Positions 29,497-41,185 of a stretch of 64,000 nucleotides of DNA are shown here, in pieces. Under the pieces are notes generated by a model that saw only the letters and a program-made list of their open reading frames with translations, made no database searches and was not told the origin of the DNA. A program made the position numbers and the translations under genes. The stretch's first letter is position 1; the number at the start of each line of letters is the position of its first letter. This DNA is from Picocystis sp. L7 (Eukaryota; Chlorophyta; Picocystophyceae; Picocystales; Picocystaceae): assembly GCA_020975725.1 (NCBI GenBank), contig QXJR01000026.1, positions 558,001-622,000 of the forward strand, given 5' to 3'.

Positions 29497-32186
29497 CGCT
29501 CCCTTCCCTTAACTCGTCGCTTAACTCGACCGAGGTCGACCCCCCCAACAAGCCCAAGGGACCTCCACCACAGGGAGACAACACACCCAGGCCTGTTGGA
29601 CAACTCATCCGGCACACGTCCGTGCGTGCGTGCGTGCACGGAGGAGTCGTAGGCAAATGCCGCCCTTTGGGAAGGGGAGGAAAACACATCGCAGGTCGAC
29701 GTTCGGGAAGAGGGTCGCAAAGTGCCGTTTGCGTTGCGTCCCCGGTCGCGTCCGGTGGGCCTCGTGCTTCCGCTCTACCGAACTCCCACGTGGATGGCAC
29801 GCGGGAAACGAACAAGCGTCCGTCTCTTCGGCTACGCTACTCCGGCTTCCAGCGAACCGGTCCCTTTGCAAGTGCCCACCATCAACGGCGGGTAAATCGT
29901 GGTCCGACACGACCCTTGCACCCTTCCTCCTTCCAAGGAAATAAGAATCCCTTCTTCACCCTCGAAATCGTCAGGTGAACGAGGTGGCACTCAAGTTGCC
30001 GGGCTCGATTCAACACGAACAGGGAGGTGTCCTCACACTCGCGCGGATGGGTTTTCCGTGGGGTCCCACTCGGCCGTCGTTTTCTACGTACGCTCCCAGC
30101 GGGATGGCGTGCCCTTGCTTGGACTTGTCGACCCACCGACCATTTCATCGCACGCGCGTGGACAAGGTGGAAACCAAACCCTACGCGTAGCTTCACCCCA
30201 CACGTACACGACTACCGTTCAATCGCAACGATCGCACCACCTGGTCTTTTCATCGTGGTGTGAGGTGCTGGTCTTTCTTTTGGAACCACGCTCGGCCCTT
30301 CCGTTGGGGCTTTGACTTGCTACGAATGGTACTGTCCTCGCTCGTAAAAGGGTCGGATTGTGCAGGCTTCGTATGGTTGTCCACTCTTGGTGTGATCGCA
30401 CTCCATCCCCTCCCCCCTTTGAGCAAGCAAACGCCCCTCTCGGACGCAAGGGCGGACCTACACTTGCGCTCGAGTCCGGCACCGGGATGGACCACGACGA
30501 AAGTGCCGGGAGATGGAGCATCCGACAAGTCGAAGGACGAAGCGATCGGAGCATGCAACCACGAAGAAAAGCATGCATGCCGATGACTCTCGTGGAGCTA
30601 CGAACGGACCTTGTCCGAACAAGCACCAAACGACCTAAATGAAGTGCATGGCTTGGTCGTGGAGAAGATTTCTTATCTTTGCCAGCTCCTACGCTCGGAT
30701 TGCTTCTCCAAAGGTTGGGGTGCGCTTCATCTCGTCCACCGGTTGCGCCGCCCAACGCACCTTCTAAATGATCGGCACAAACCCAATTGGAAGGGTCTTG
30801 AGCCCAATTCCCCAACGATTGGTAGTGGCCGCATGACAACGGGTGCATTCACGGGATTTCATGACGGGCCTTGTGAGCCTCTCGGATAGGAGGTGCCACC
30901 CGCTTCGGCAAACCCTAGGATTGCAGAGGTTCTCCATGAGTGTCTTGCACGGCCGTAGCCGTAGAGGGGACATGACGGAACGCAAGGCGATGCGTACAGG
31001 AAACGGGTCTAAAGGCCGAATCAAGCGAAGCAAGACGCGTGCAAGGAAGCGCCATGCCTTACGATTGGGCTTGCATGACAAGGGTGCTTCATTGCATACC
31101 ACGATCGTAAGATTCGACGCAAACGAACGGATGGAATACAAAACGTAGTTGAACAAATCGCAATTGTGGGAGGGGACCACGTCCAAAAACGGATGCACTT
31201 TTCCACTTGTGAAGGTTGGGAACCTTCGATACTACACGGGCATTGCTCCCAAACATCTCGTGCACGTAGATCTTCTTCATTATGTGGATGTGCAGTGTCT
31301 CTTGTTTCGTATCATGCTACAATCAAGTGGTAGTTGTGGGGCATTCGTCCACTTCCCACCTAATTCCTCGCACAAAAGCGTTTGCTCGATGCGTTAAGAT
31401 CTCGTGAGTGTGATCGCGTGCATTTGTGGACCCAAACGAGGGCCTTGGTCGAAATCGAGCTTCCTCGCTTCGCACGAGTCGACCCTTCTCCGTGGCATGA
31501 CAAATGGATGCTCGAATCCACGAGAAGCAGAGAAGGGTGCGACGGACCGATCGTAGATGATACCCGACGCGACAGTGTTCGGAGGACACTCGAGAAGTCG
31601 CCAAGAAAGCAAACTCGTCCATCGCAGGCCCTCGTGGCGTCCGTTATTGGAGCTTTGCAGCGTCAATTTTTTCGTCAGGATGCTCGGAAAGACAATCTCC
31701 CTGACGACGGACACCCACCTCTGCCTTCACATGAGCGTCTCCTCTCCGCTTGTCTCCGATGTTCTATCCTCGTCGGCACAATTTAGGGGATGATAGGTTC
31801 TTCGACCCTCCTTTCACATGCAACACGCGCCTCCCTCGTCCGCTCCGACGGGCGGCGTGTGTTCAATTGTCCTCCTCGTTCTGTGTTCTGCCGTACCGTC
31901 TCGTGCCACGCGTTCATTCTCGCATCCGCGAACATGGAATCGGAATTCCGCGCACTTTGGTGCATGGACCTGGTGTTGGGATGTGGAGGGCGCCTGGGCA
32001 CACCACACCCCTGCACACACGCCCAGGGTGGACTCCAACGGCTCGTTCGTTGTGTACGGTTGTGTCCCTCCACCCCCCCCCCAAAGTCCATGTACATCAC
32101 CAGGGTCCCCCACCGCCTGGTTGTCCATTCCATGTCCATGGTGGCGGCAGGCACCGCGTGTCGCAACGCTTCCTCGACGCGTCGCC
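29497..32186. other. Gene-poor interval of about 2.7 kb
   Basis: Between GatC (-) and the CPR5-like gene (+), which are divergent. Frames up to about 300 codons exist on both strands and overlap each other, but none shows a known domain, a coherent hydrophobic pattern or family motifs. I see no RNA gene, repeat or mobile element in it. It may contain a long non-coding transcript or a small unrecognised gene. Confidence 0.45.
29508..29525 (-). promoter_or_regulatory. GTTAAG direct repeat in the GatC leader
   Basis: On the minus strand GTTAAG occurs at 29525-29520 and 29513-29508, start to start 12 bp, 11 bp before the start codon. The same arrangement is present before the uracil-DNA glycosylase gene. 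Function unknown. Confidence 0.35.
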
Positions 32187-33542
32187 ATGGACGGGACGGC
32201 GTCCACGAGAGGGTTTCGAGGCGTGGCGACCTTGGACGTGGTGGAAACGGCGGTCGAAACGCGGTGGACCGCGGTGGCGTCGGCGTTCGCCTTGGGCATG
32301 GCCTTGGGATACCTCATGGGCTGGCACCGATCCGCTGCAATTGGAAAAGCAAAGCACGAGCAAGTCCGACGCCGCACCTTGGAAACCAGCACCACGCCAG
32401 AGGAAAAACCAGCACCGACGATTGAAAAGGCAGTGACATCCGGTGACGTCCTGGAAAAGGACCGGACCCACCAGTCCATGCCAGAAAGTATCCAACACTC
32501 GATCAAAGATGCAGTGGAACGTTGTCGGCCTGGAGAGACCGCTTCTCACTCACAAGAAGTGCAATCCCAACCCAGGCGTAATATGCTTCAAGCCCCAGAT
32601 GCCAGCGCAGGACTGTCAGAGTTTAGGGAACAGCTCTCTGCCTTTGCCAAAGAAAACCAACTCGAACGAGACGAATACTTCAAGATGGCACAGCTCGTGA
32701 TCAAGTGGCGCAAGTGCCAGCTTCAAGAAAGACAGCAAAAGCTGCAGGAAAGTTTGCTCTGTGCACAGAGAGACTCCCTCTCCGTGCAAAGGGACGCCAA
32801 CACCATCGCCAAGGGCAACCTCCACTTGTCTGGGAGCAAGCTCACGCTCCGAAAGAAACAAGACAGAAGGCAAATAACGGAAGAGGGAGTCGAACAATTC
32901 CGCAAGACTTTTGCAGACGACCTCTTCACGGGACTCTCCCTCATGGTGCTTTCATTGGTGTTGGCAGGATGGCACCTGGGACGTCTAGCAGATGTCTCCT
33001 ACGGATGTGAGGACCTCCCAGCCCTTTCTCCTCTTTCCAAGCTGGTCGTAGAAATGGTCCCTGGGATGGCCGAACTAAGATGGGGGATCTGCATGACGTT
33101 CACTATGGGTCAAGTGACCTTCAGCTTCCTGGTGCTGCTGCTCCTCTCTTATTGGTTGCTCCGCCGCGGAACAGTGTCCAGGTACCAGTCCACACCAGTG
33201 ACGATCCTGGTGGTGCTGCTTGGCATTGTGGGAGGTGGCATTGGCAAGTTTGTGGTGGACGGGGTGGGTGGAGACGGTCTGGTTTGGATGTTGCTGTGGG
33301 AGTTGTTTCTGGTATCCCATGTTCTAGCCGTGAAACGTGCGGATGTGCTTTACCATCTTTTGGGGCTCCACAGGAGGAAACTGCGTTTTCTACCTCAATG
33401 GGCATATAAATTTCTTCTACATGGAGCCCTTGCAGTCGTGCTTCCAGTTATCACGTCGATCGCCCCGTTTCTTTGGCCATCAGGCTCTTCTCCTGCGCGA
33501 AAGCTTGTTGGTTCTCAGGCTGGCATATCTTGGAACTTATGA
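32187..33542 (+). CDS. CPR5-like membrane protein
   Basis: Encodes 451 residues from ATG 32187. A short hydrophobic segment lies near 25-40 (FALGMALGYLMGW). A polar region is followed by a coiled coil of about 100 residues (WRKCQLQERQQKLQESL onward, ending GVEQFRKTFADDL). Four to five C-terminal membrane segments follow. The block PVTILVVLLGIVGGGIGKFV with VVDGVGGDGLVWMLLWELF closely recalls plant CPR5 (PVTFILLLLGV...GKxCVDTLGGSG...YWE). In plants CPR5 is a nuclear-pore membrane protein and regulator of immunity, ethylene signalling and cell cycling. The assignment rests on memory of the C-terminal motif and the coiled-coil-plus-membrane layout. The frame is open upstream to 31818, but that part looks non-coding. 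Confidence 0.62.
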   Translation: MDGTASTRGFRGVATLDVVETAVETRWTAVASAFALGMALGYLMGWHRSAAIGKAKHEQVRRRTLETSTTPEEKPAPTIEKAVTSGDVLEKDRTHQSMPESIQHSIKDAVERCRPGETASHSQEVQSQPRRNMLQAPDASAGLSEFREQLSAFAKENQLERDEYFKMAQLVIKWRKCQLQERQQKLQESLLCAQRDSLSVQRDANTIAKGNLHLSGSKLTLRKKQDRRQITEEGVEQFRKTFADDLFTGLSLMVLSLVLAGWHLGRLADVSYGCEDLPALSPLSKLVVEMVPGMAELRWGICMTFTMGQVTFSFLVLLLLSYWLLRRGTVSRYQSTPVTILVVLLGIVGGGIGKFVVDGVGGDGLVWMLLWELFLVSHVLAVKRADVLYHLLGLHRRKLRFLPQWAYKFLLHGALAVVLPVITSIAPFLWPSGSSPARKLVGSQAGISWNL

Positions 33543-34204
33543 GGGAGAAGCACACAGAAGCAAAGCAATGGAGTGGAAAAGTGCACAAGGTAGCCGATCG
33601 CTGTGCCATCCTTTCTAGAGAAGCAATGGCGCGCAGAATCTGCTTCGGTCTTTGTTCGCAATCAGGAATTGGAATATGCGAACCTTGCTGGAATCTTGGT
33701 TCTCTGTGCACGATCCGAAGGAAGATGAGAAACTTTGCGGCACCGAGAAGTTTCCAGTGTGGAATTCTCCCATGCAGCTCTAAAAAGACAGCACAGTACT
33801 CATGGAGTTCCTGCATTTTTTTTGAAGGTGCAATGTGATGATTTCTTGCAACAGTTCGCAGGGATTTGTCGCAAGTATGGTATGGACTGAGACCTTCCTC
33901 TTCTCATGTGCTCTTGGTGATGGGCAAAGATTTCTAATGGCATGCTGTTTAGCACAGTATACCTTCTGTTTCTCGCTAATATATATGCGGCAATCTGCAC
34001 AGAAGAGATTTGCTTTTTAAGCCAGACACTTGTGAACGAAAATAAAAAAGAGTGTAAAAAAGCTGATGTTTATTACCCAACTTTCAACGATGTTGAAACT
34101 TGCAAGTATACCCTGGCTCAGCAGGGATTCGAATGACACGTTTTTGCAGCAATAGCAATTCCTCATTCTAAGTTTGAATCTCGATAGTACTAGGAAGCAC
34201 TGAA
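33543..34204. other. Intergenic region between convergent genes
   Basis: About 660 bp, more AT-rich than its neighbours, between CPR5-like (+) and PiT1 (-). A GGGATTCGAAT word near 34122 resembles a tRNA B box, but no cloverleaf could be drawn. Confidence 0.5.
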
Positions 34205-36014
34205 TCACGACTGGACAAGGATGCTTGCATTTGTGTAAAACTCTTCTGTGTACATGAACCCGTAAGGACGAGGCACACAGAATGGCTGCCACGTAGCGCC
34301 GTTGTCCCCGCTGATCAACGGCTCTTCCCCAAACGCACCTGAACAATCCTGAATCTTGGGGGAGAACGCCACAAACGCAAAGATCAAACCAGAAACCAAC
34401 CCTGCGGCCGGCACGGTGATCACCCAAGCAGAGAAAGAGATGAAGGCCATCTTCCAGTTGATGGCGCGCCAGACGCCTGGATTGACCAGTCCCACTGCAA
34501 TGGTGGCGCCAATGATGCACTGAGTGGTGGAAACCGGTAAGCCACGATCGGAAGCAATCAAAACTGCTACCACCGCCCCCATCTCCATGGCAAACCCACG
34601 TGATGGGGTGATCTTCGTCAGGTGATTGCCCATCACCGCCATCATGCGCCATCCCTGCATTGCCAGTCCAAGCACAATAAAGAATCCCCCGTACGCTAGG
34701 ATCCACATGGGCACATCCGACTTGGATGAGATAACGCCCGAATCGTTGTTCCAGAAGTAGAACACTGCGGAGAAAGGTCCCACAGCATTGGCAACGTCAT
34801 TGGACCCATGAGCCAGAGCGGAGAACGAGCTGGTGAATATTTGCATGGTGCTGAATATTTTCTCAGTCCGCGTCCCGTACGATTTGGCATTCTCATGCAC
34901 GGAGACCAGGTACTCATCGTCTGCATTTACGCTCACCACATCCTTGTTCAAGCCTCCGAACAGATAGTTGAACGCGGTGATGGTATATCTTTTGTACCAA
35001 GGCCACTTGTCTGGGGCATTGGCTTCTGCGTGGGCTTTGGCCGCTGATTCCGGGTCAATCTTGCTTGGTGAGAGGATGACATTGTCTGGGTCGTCTGGTA
35101 GATCCTGGTACTTCTTGCGGAGGTAGCGAACCAGAAAGAAGTGGGTGAACAGACCTCCTGCCAAACCCACACCGCCTGCAATAAAGATCATGGGCCATGG
35201 ATTGCCCATGCTCCCCCACGTCATTTCCTGAAAGGTGCTTTCATATCTGCCAAAGCCTTTGTAGAACATGAAAAACGACACCAACATGAAGGAGAAAAAG
35301 ACATAAATGGGGAATATTCGCAGGGCACGATTGAAGGAATCGTCGGTACGCAAGACGGAGAAGTCAGTGATCAAGTAGATCACCACAGCCGCTGCACCTG
35401 CCAACAAGGGTGCGATGCCCCATCCCACCACGATACCAATCACTCCATCGTTCCAGGTACCCCAATTGATAGAATTGGCACCCCCAAAAGCGATGCCAAA
35501 GCCAATCACTGAACCGATCGTGGCGTGCGTGGTGCTTACGGGCATGCCGAATCGAGTGGCCGTGTTCACCCAGACCGAGGACCCGATGGAAGCACACAGC
35601 ATGCCCAGCATGAGTACATCTGACTGATTGTCATAGTCGTTCGGATCAATGATGTTGCTCCGCACGGTGTCGGTCACACTTGATCCCAGGAATATGGCAC
35701 CCACAAACTCCATGATACCAGCAATGACCACCGCTTGCTTGAGGGTGATGGACTTGGCGGACACTGCATTGGCAAACTTTGAGGCGTTGCCACACAGTCG
35801 GAGTACGAAACACGGACCAGGTCAGCCAAGCAGTCCTCTACCGTGTGTTCCTTGACATTTCTGCCATACGCATCATCCTTGCTCTGCATTCACGTACCGA
35901 GTTGGCCACATCGTTGGATCCGATTCCGAACGCATCGTACGCAGCAAAGAAGAATCCCAAGACCAACAGCCACCAGTACCTGTTCTTGGGAACGATCCTG
36001 TATTCCAAAGCCAT
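34205..36014 (-). CDS. PiT-family phosphate transporter, copy 1, one intron
   Basis: Exon 1 35898-36014 (39 codons), intron 35777-35897 (121 bp), exon 2 34205-35776; 562 residues. The two PiT signatures are present: GIGSNDVANS at the exon 1 end and HGSNDVANAVGPFSAVFYFW in the C-terminal half. Multi-pass halves flank a hydrophilic loop. PiT proteins are Na+- or H+-coupled inorganic phosphate importers (PHO89, algal PTB). The N-terminus enters the first membrane segment at once, so plasma membrane is more likely than plastid. The intron starts GTACGTG, carries GCTGAC at 35826-35821 and ends AAAG. C-terminal DNA is nearly identical to PiT copy 2 about 9.5 kb away. Confidence 0.93.
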
Positions 36015-37697
36015 CTCTCTCGGTACAAGAAGCGCAGTTGTAAATCGCCTTCGACGAAGTGCGACAGGAGGCGGCGAGACGCACGTCTCCAAAGGAATCT
36101 TTTCCCCTTCGGGTTAATGTAACCACGTCCGTTTCGTAAACTCGAGGCTCGGGAGAGGCGCAGCCCCAGGTCCGGAGGGTGAATTCCCAAGCTTATCTTC
36201 GAGGTTAACCTCTTTCGGGTCCGAGGGAGGTCGCCCCGGGGAGCTTCCCCCGAAGGAATATTCCTCGTAGATTCCTCGGTCGGAGGCAGCCCCTACCCCT
36301 TGCCCCACACCACACCCACACAAACAAGGACAACCCTTCCTTCCTCGTCCCGAAACGGGGCGACCTTCATGGGGTTGTATACAAGACGTTGGGTGGGGAG
36401 GGGGTGGGGCGGTTCCCCTCTCACCACCGGTTTGGAGCATGGATGGATGGAAGGTGGTCCGCGCCTGAGGTTGTGCACAAACCGTGCCAAGTGGCGAAAG
36501 AAGACGTCGGGCACACAACCGAAGTGGCGGACGTCCGACGTCATCCAAGGAGGACGAAGCGAAAGGAAGACCGTTTCAAATATAGCGCATCCGCTTCTCC
36601 ACGCGATGAATGCAATCAGGGCCCGCTTCCCACCGCATGCAAACGACGTGTACACACCATGCAAGATCGCACGCCGTTTTGAGTAGGCCAAAACGATGCC
36701 ATCGTGCGAGAGACCCTGTCCATGTTCCAAGAGGACCTTTCCCATCGCATTCCCCATGCACCTGTCCATGGCCCATTCTCGACGAGCCCTTGTACACCCG
36801 GACTCGCCTGTCGAGAGACGAGCGAGTCATTCAAAAGATCCGAAGGTGGCCACGAATGTCATCAAAGACGGTGTAGAGCGCGATCGAAAGTAGACTTCAA
36901 ATCCTTCCTCGAACTGGCCTTGGGAATGACTACATCCGGTGGGAGGATCGAAATTCCAGCCTTTGACGAAGAACGGAACCGCTTTCCGAAAGTTTCGTCT
37001 CGCAAAAGCCAGAACGAGGACGACGGAATTGTCGAGTAACACATGGTCGTGCCACCAAAGTCATGTACGGCAAGGTCAACGTCCTTCACCGTTGCGGATG
37101 CTAGGTGTATCTCATGGGAGTCGAACACGTGGTGAGCCACCAATGATTCAATGGACGAGTCCAAGACGCAAGGAATTGGTTCGCGCTTCTTCTTTTGCAT
37201 TGTACGACAACGTTGGACATTCATAGACACAACTCCCTCACATGACTGGCACGTTCGGGAGGATCGTGCTCGGCTCGATCGATGGTCGGTCGAATTTTGG
37301 CCAATCCTACTCGTCGGAGCTACCATGAATCCTGGAGTGCACGGCTCGGCTGGGTCCCCAAGCACGTGCCGTCGTTCCAAGACCAACGTGCCTCCAAGGA
37401 CACGAGGTTCGCGGTGTCATCCGATTGGTGGTTCGTTTTCTCGATCCAAATGCCATTTCCATGCGGTACTTTCCCATCGATCGAATTTCCCTTCGATTGG
37501 AGACCGGTTCCGGTTCAAAGGAGGTCCATTCGGGTCGGATCGATTCGGGACCTGTGGGACAGGTGTGGCGGCGGCATTTCGAATCCATTCCGACACTTGT
37601 TGCGACGCGCTTCGTGCGCGTTTGCGGAACTTCCTGTGGCTTCCCGCTTCTGTCCTGATTGCTGGAGGTGTCCCACACACCTCTTGCACGAGAAAGG
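36015..37697. other. Intergenic region between divergent PiT1 and UTP12
   Basis: About 1.7 kb with no recognised gene. Overlapping frames of 100-200 codons on both strands lack family motifs. A short inverted word GAGGTTAACCTC lies near 36203. Confidence 0.45.
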
Positions 37698-40532
37698 ATG
37701 GGGAAAGCGTACCTGAGGTACGTGCAAAAGTCGGTGTTGGGTGTGGTGTGTAGCGGACAGAGCATCACCTACGATGCGAATGGCGCACAAGTGTGCGTGG
37801 GAGCGCTGGAAGATGCAATTGCATGGCACAAAAAGACAGGTGTGGTGGCCAAACGGATGCACGTGCAAGAAGGAGAGTCCTCTGCTGCCGTGTCCGCCAT
37901 CGAACGCGGACACGAAGGACTGGCCACCGCCTATGAAGATGGAGCAGTGAGGATCTGGAAAGAAGAGACATGCGTGGCCACCTTCAAAGGACACAAAGGG
38001 CGTGTGGAAGCACTGAAATTCGCACAAGATGGAGACCTGCTAGCTTCCGGAGGTGTGGATGGGCACATTGTGGTGTGGGATGTGGGCGATGAAGCGGGCA
38101 GGTTCCGGCTGCGTGGCCACGTAGGACCCATTACAGACCTGGCATGGATCCACTGGCAAAGGAAACGCTTTGTAGTTAGTGCATCGAAGGATGGGCGATT
38201 AAAGGTGTGGGATGTCAATCAACAGCACTGCTGTCAAACGCTGGTTGTTGGACAGACGGGAGAGGGAGCTTCCTTGGACTATCTAGGCGAGAGGCTGCTG
38301 GTCACAGGACCAGATGGGAAAGTTCTGGTGTACGTTGCACATGAGGAAAGGGAACAGGTGGACGGCACGAAGGCAAGACATGGAACCGATCCAAAAGTGC
38401 AAGAGGGGAAGGAAGTTGCTGCTATGGATCAAGCAACGGAGAGTACAACCATGGAACTGTTGATTTTCCATGGAGCACTGAAGAGAACAGATACCAGCAA
38501 AGCGACTCTCCTGCACTGGGAAGAGAGCGGGCATGGTTTTGGGGTTTTGGGCACGGGTAAGAGCATTGAATTCTACAGGGTACGTAGCGCCGACGAAGTC
38601 CGGAAGAAATTGAGGAGAAAGCAAAAGAGAAGAAGGGAAAAGCTGTCCAAGCAAACCACCAAGGAAGTTCAGAGTGGGGAGGTGGAGGCCGAACCGAAGA
38701 GTACCTCTACTGTTGAAGGAATCGCAGGAAGAGAGTCTCTCCCAGAAGCCGCGGGGGACCTGGCCCGGATCACCGTGGAAGATGAGTATGAAATGCTTCC
38801 TCCGCTACGTCTGAAGCACAAAGTGAAAGGTTTTTCATTCTGTCCTCATTCTTGGTCTCTAGAAGACAGCATCTTACGATTCAAAGTAGCCGTTTCACTC
38901 CACAACAATCAAATAGAAGAGTGGGAGCTGATTGAAGAGAAATGGGAAAAGGTGCACACCATCGACATGGCTGGACATCGTGCAGATATCCGCTCCGTGA
39001 GCTTATCGGAGGACGACTCGGTGCTCATGACATGTTCACACTCCAGTGTAAAGTTCTGGAACCCACGTACAGGATCTTGCTTGAGAACAATAGAGTCTGG
39101 ATACGGACTTAGTTCTCTCTTCGTCCCTGGCGGCAGGCAGGCAGTCTGCGGTACTAAAGCGGGTGAATTGGAGATTTTTGATGTAGGATCTGGGATGAGG
39201 GTGGGAGGCGCTGTCTCTGCGCACAACGGAGCTGTTTGGTCACTGGCAGCATTGGCCGATGGATCTGGTTTTGTCAGCGGATCCGCTGACAAAGATGTCA
39301 AGTTCTGGGAGTATGAGGTGACAGAAGACGTGCGTGATGGTCAGTTTGCCAGCCGACAGCTTGGTATTGCTCACACACGGACTTTGAAGATGACGGATGA
39401 TGTGCTTTGCGTGAGAGTAAGTCCGTCGGGGTCCCTGATTGCGGTTGCACTATTGGATGCAACCATCAAGGTGTTCTTCACAGACAGCCTCAAGTTCTTC
39501 TTGAGTTTGTACGGACACAAACTACCTGTGCTTTGCATGGACATTTCGTCAGATGGCACACTGTTGGCCAGTGGTTCTGCTGACAAAAATCTGAAACTGT
39601 GGGGGCTTGACTTTGGAGACTGTCACCGCTCCCTGTTTGCCCACTCAGACTCAGTCATGGCTTGTGCATTCGTGCAAGATACGCATTACCTGTTCACTGC
39701 AGGCAAAGATAAACTGATCAAGTACTGGGATGCGGACAAGTTCCAGCTTCTGCTCACCCTGGATGGTCACCATGCGGAAGTCTGGTCTCTAGCTGTAAGC
39801 ACTGGAGGAGATTTCTTGACATCTGGTTCCCATGACCGTAGTGTACGTATATGGGAGCGCACCGATGAACCATTCTTTGTGCAGGAAGAAGAGGAGCGCC
39901 GTATGGATGCAATGTTCGAAGAAGGGCTTGAAGGTGCAACTGGTGTTCCTCAAGAAGAGGATGCTTTGACAATAGAGGGCCACGAACAGGAAAGCCTTCC
40001 TGCAGGGCAGCGCACGGGCGAAACGATTGATGCAACCGATGCGATTATTTCTGCTCTGGATCTTGCAGAAGCGCAAATGGAAAGAGACACTGAGTACATG
40101 GAGATGCAGGCAAGGGGTCCTCAAGCACCTCTCCCCCCCCCACCAAACCCGTTGCTTCTTGGACTTCGCCCTGCACAGTTCGTCCTGCGCACAGTTGCGA
40201 ATGTGCGCAGCGCGGATCTTGAGCAAGCTCTGATGATTTTGCCGTTCACTTCAGCGATTCGCCTGCTTGACATCCTCCAAGATAACTTGGATAGGGGACA
40301 GGATGTGGAGTTGATATGTCGTGTCATGACTTTGCTCGTCCGCCTTCACCTGCGACAGTTGGTTCATACTCCTGATGCACGTCGGGTGTTGACTTCCCTG
40401 CGGGATCGACTGCGTCCCCGAATGGAATCCTTGAAAGATACCCTGGGTTTCAACCTGGCAGGGATGGACCACATGAAGCGAACTCTTCAAGCCCGTCGCC
40501 AGGGACGGGTCCTCTTGGGCACGGAAGAATGA
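37698..40532 (+). CDS. UTP12: UTP12/WDR3 (Dip2) WD40 protein of the small-subunit processome
   Basis: Encodes 944 residues. The N-terminus MGKAYLRYVQKSVLGVVC is the family signature. Two WD40 propellers follow (repeats such as FKGHKGRVEALKFAQDGD, YGHKLPVLCMDISSDG, LDGHHAEVWSLAVSTGG). A charged Lys/Glu insert lies near 300-350, and a C-terminal Utp12 domain includes LPFTSAIRLLDILQDNL and TLLVRLHLRQLVHTP. UTP12 belongs to the UTP-B complex that binds U3 snoRNP and the 18S precursor in the nucleolus. ATG 37698 chosen from the conserved N-terminus; 13 upstream in-frame codons are rejected. Single exon. Confidence 0.95.
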   Translation: MGKAYLRYVQKSVLGVVCSGQSITYDANGAQVCVGALEDAIAWHKKTGVVAKRMHVQEGESSAAVSAIERGHEGLATAYEDGAVRIWKEETCVATFKGHKGRVEALKFAQDGDLLASGGVDGHIVVWDVGDEAGRFRLRGHVGPITDLAWIHWQRKRFVVSASKDGRLKVWDVNQQHCCQTLVVGQTGEGASLDYLGERLLVTGPDGKVLVYVAHEEREQVDGTKARHGTDPKVQEGKEVAAMDQATESTTMELLIFHGALKRTDTSKATLLHWEESGHGFGVLGTGKSIEFYRVRSADEVRKKLRRKQKRRREKLSKQTTKEVQSGEVEAEPKSTSTVEGIAGRESLPEAAGDLARITVEDEYEMLPPLRLKHKVKGFSFCPHSWSLEDSILRFKVAVSLHNNQIEEWELIEEKWEKVHTIDMAGHRADIRSVSLSEDDSVLMTCSHSSVKFWNPRTGSCLRTIESGYGLSSLFVPGGRQAVCGTKAGELEIFDVGSGMRVGGAVSAHNGAVWSLAALADGSGFVSGSADKDVKFWEYEVTEDVRDGQFASRQLGIAHTRTLKMTDDVLCVRVSPSGSLIAVALLDATIKVFFTDSLKFFLSLYGHKLPVLCMDISSDGTLLASGSADKNLKLWGLDFGDCHRSLFAHSDSVMACAFVQDTHYLFTAGKDKLIKYWDADKFQLLLTLDGHHAEVWSLAVSTGGDFLTSGSHDRSVRIWERTDEPFFVQEEEERRMDAMFEEGLEGATGVPQEEDALTIEGHEQESLPAGQRTGETIDATDAIISALDLAEAQMERDTEYMEMQARGPQAPLPPPPNPLLLGLRPAQFVLRTVANVRSADLEQALMILPFTSAIRLLDILQDNLDRGQDVELICRVMTLLVRLHLRQLVHTPDARRVLTSLRDRLRPRMESLKDTLGFNLAGMDHMKRTLQARRQGRVLLGTEE

Positions 40533-41185
40533 AAACATGCCGCTCTTGTACATAGGCAGCACCTCGTGATCCACGCCGAGTAGCCGCCCTTTGCTTTATC
40601 CGGAGTTTGAGCACGTGCATTCCGCCTACCTTCCTGGCGATCTGTGCCCATGCAAGCTGTGGAGGTGTCCCTGCTTGGGGCTGAAGCACATCACCGGACT
40701 CTTCCAATCATATACGCGATGAACGCTGGTAGTTTGCCACTGCTTGTGCTTTGATTGTTTTTGCACTGGTTTCCTTTTCTTCTTCAAGGGGTAACGAGTT
40801 TCCCTTTTGCGTGGCCGGGCGTGGCGGCCGTGCGCCCTCATGTCGACGAGCTCCGTTCCAAAGGGAGAGACCGTCTCCTGTGCATCCTGATGCGGATGTC
40901 ATTCGATTCGTGTTGCGATGGATGGTGCGTTGGCGACGTCTTCCGTTCTTGGCTTGTGTAGGTTCCGGCCATCGGCTCACCTCCAATGGGCACGCCATGG
41001 TTGCTTCCCTTCCCAACCTTGGTTCATGCCTCTCCTCCTCCTCCCTGTGCACCCCCCCCCCCCGGGGCGTGGTGGGGTCCCCCCCACACAACACCCTTCT
41101 TGGACACCCTCTTCTCCCCCCATGACATCCCATTCACCAGTGGACCGATCTGGAAGGACGGATTCGGTGTCGGCACGTCTCGACC
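40533..41185. other. Intergenic region 5' of ABCG
   Basis: About 650 bp between two plus-strand genes. It contains C-runs of about 10 near 41053 and 41090. No gene recognised. Confidence 0.5.

Noticed and set aside
34080-34150. Possible tRNA around GGGATTCGAATG
   Set aside because: No complementary arms at the needed spacing.
36293-36769. Minus-strand frame of 158 codons between PiT1 and UTP12
   Set aside because: No family motif, overlapped by equally long frames on the other strand.
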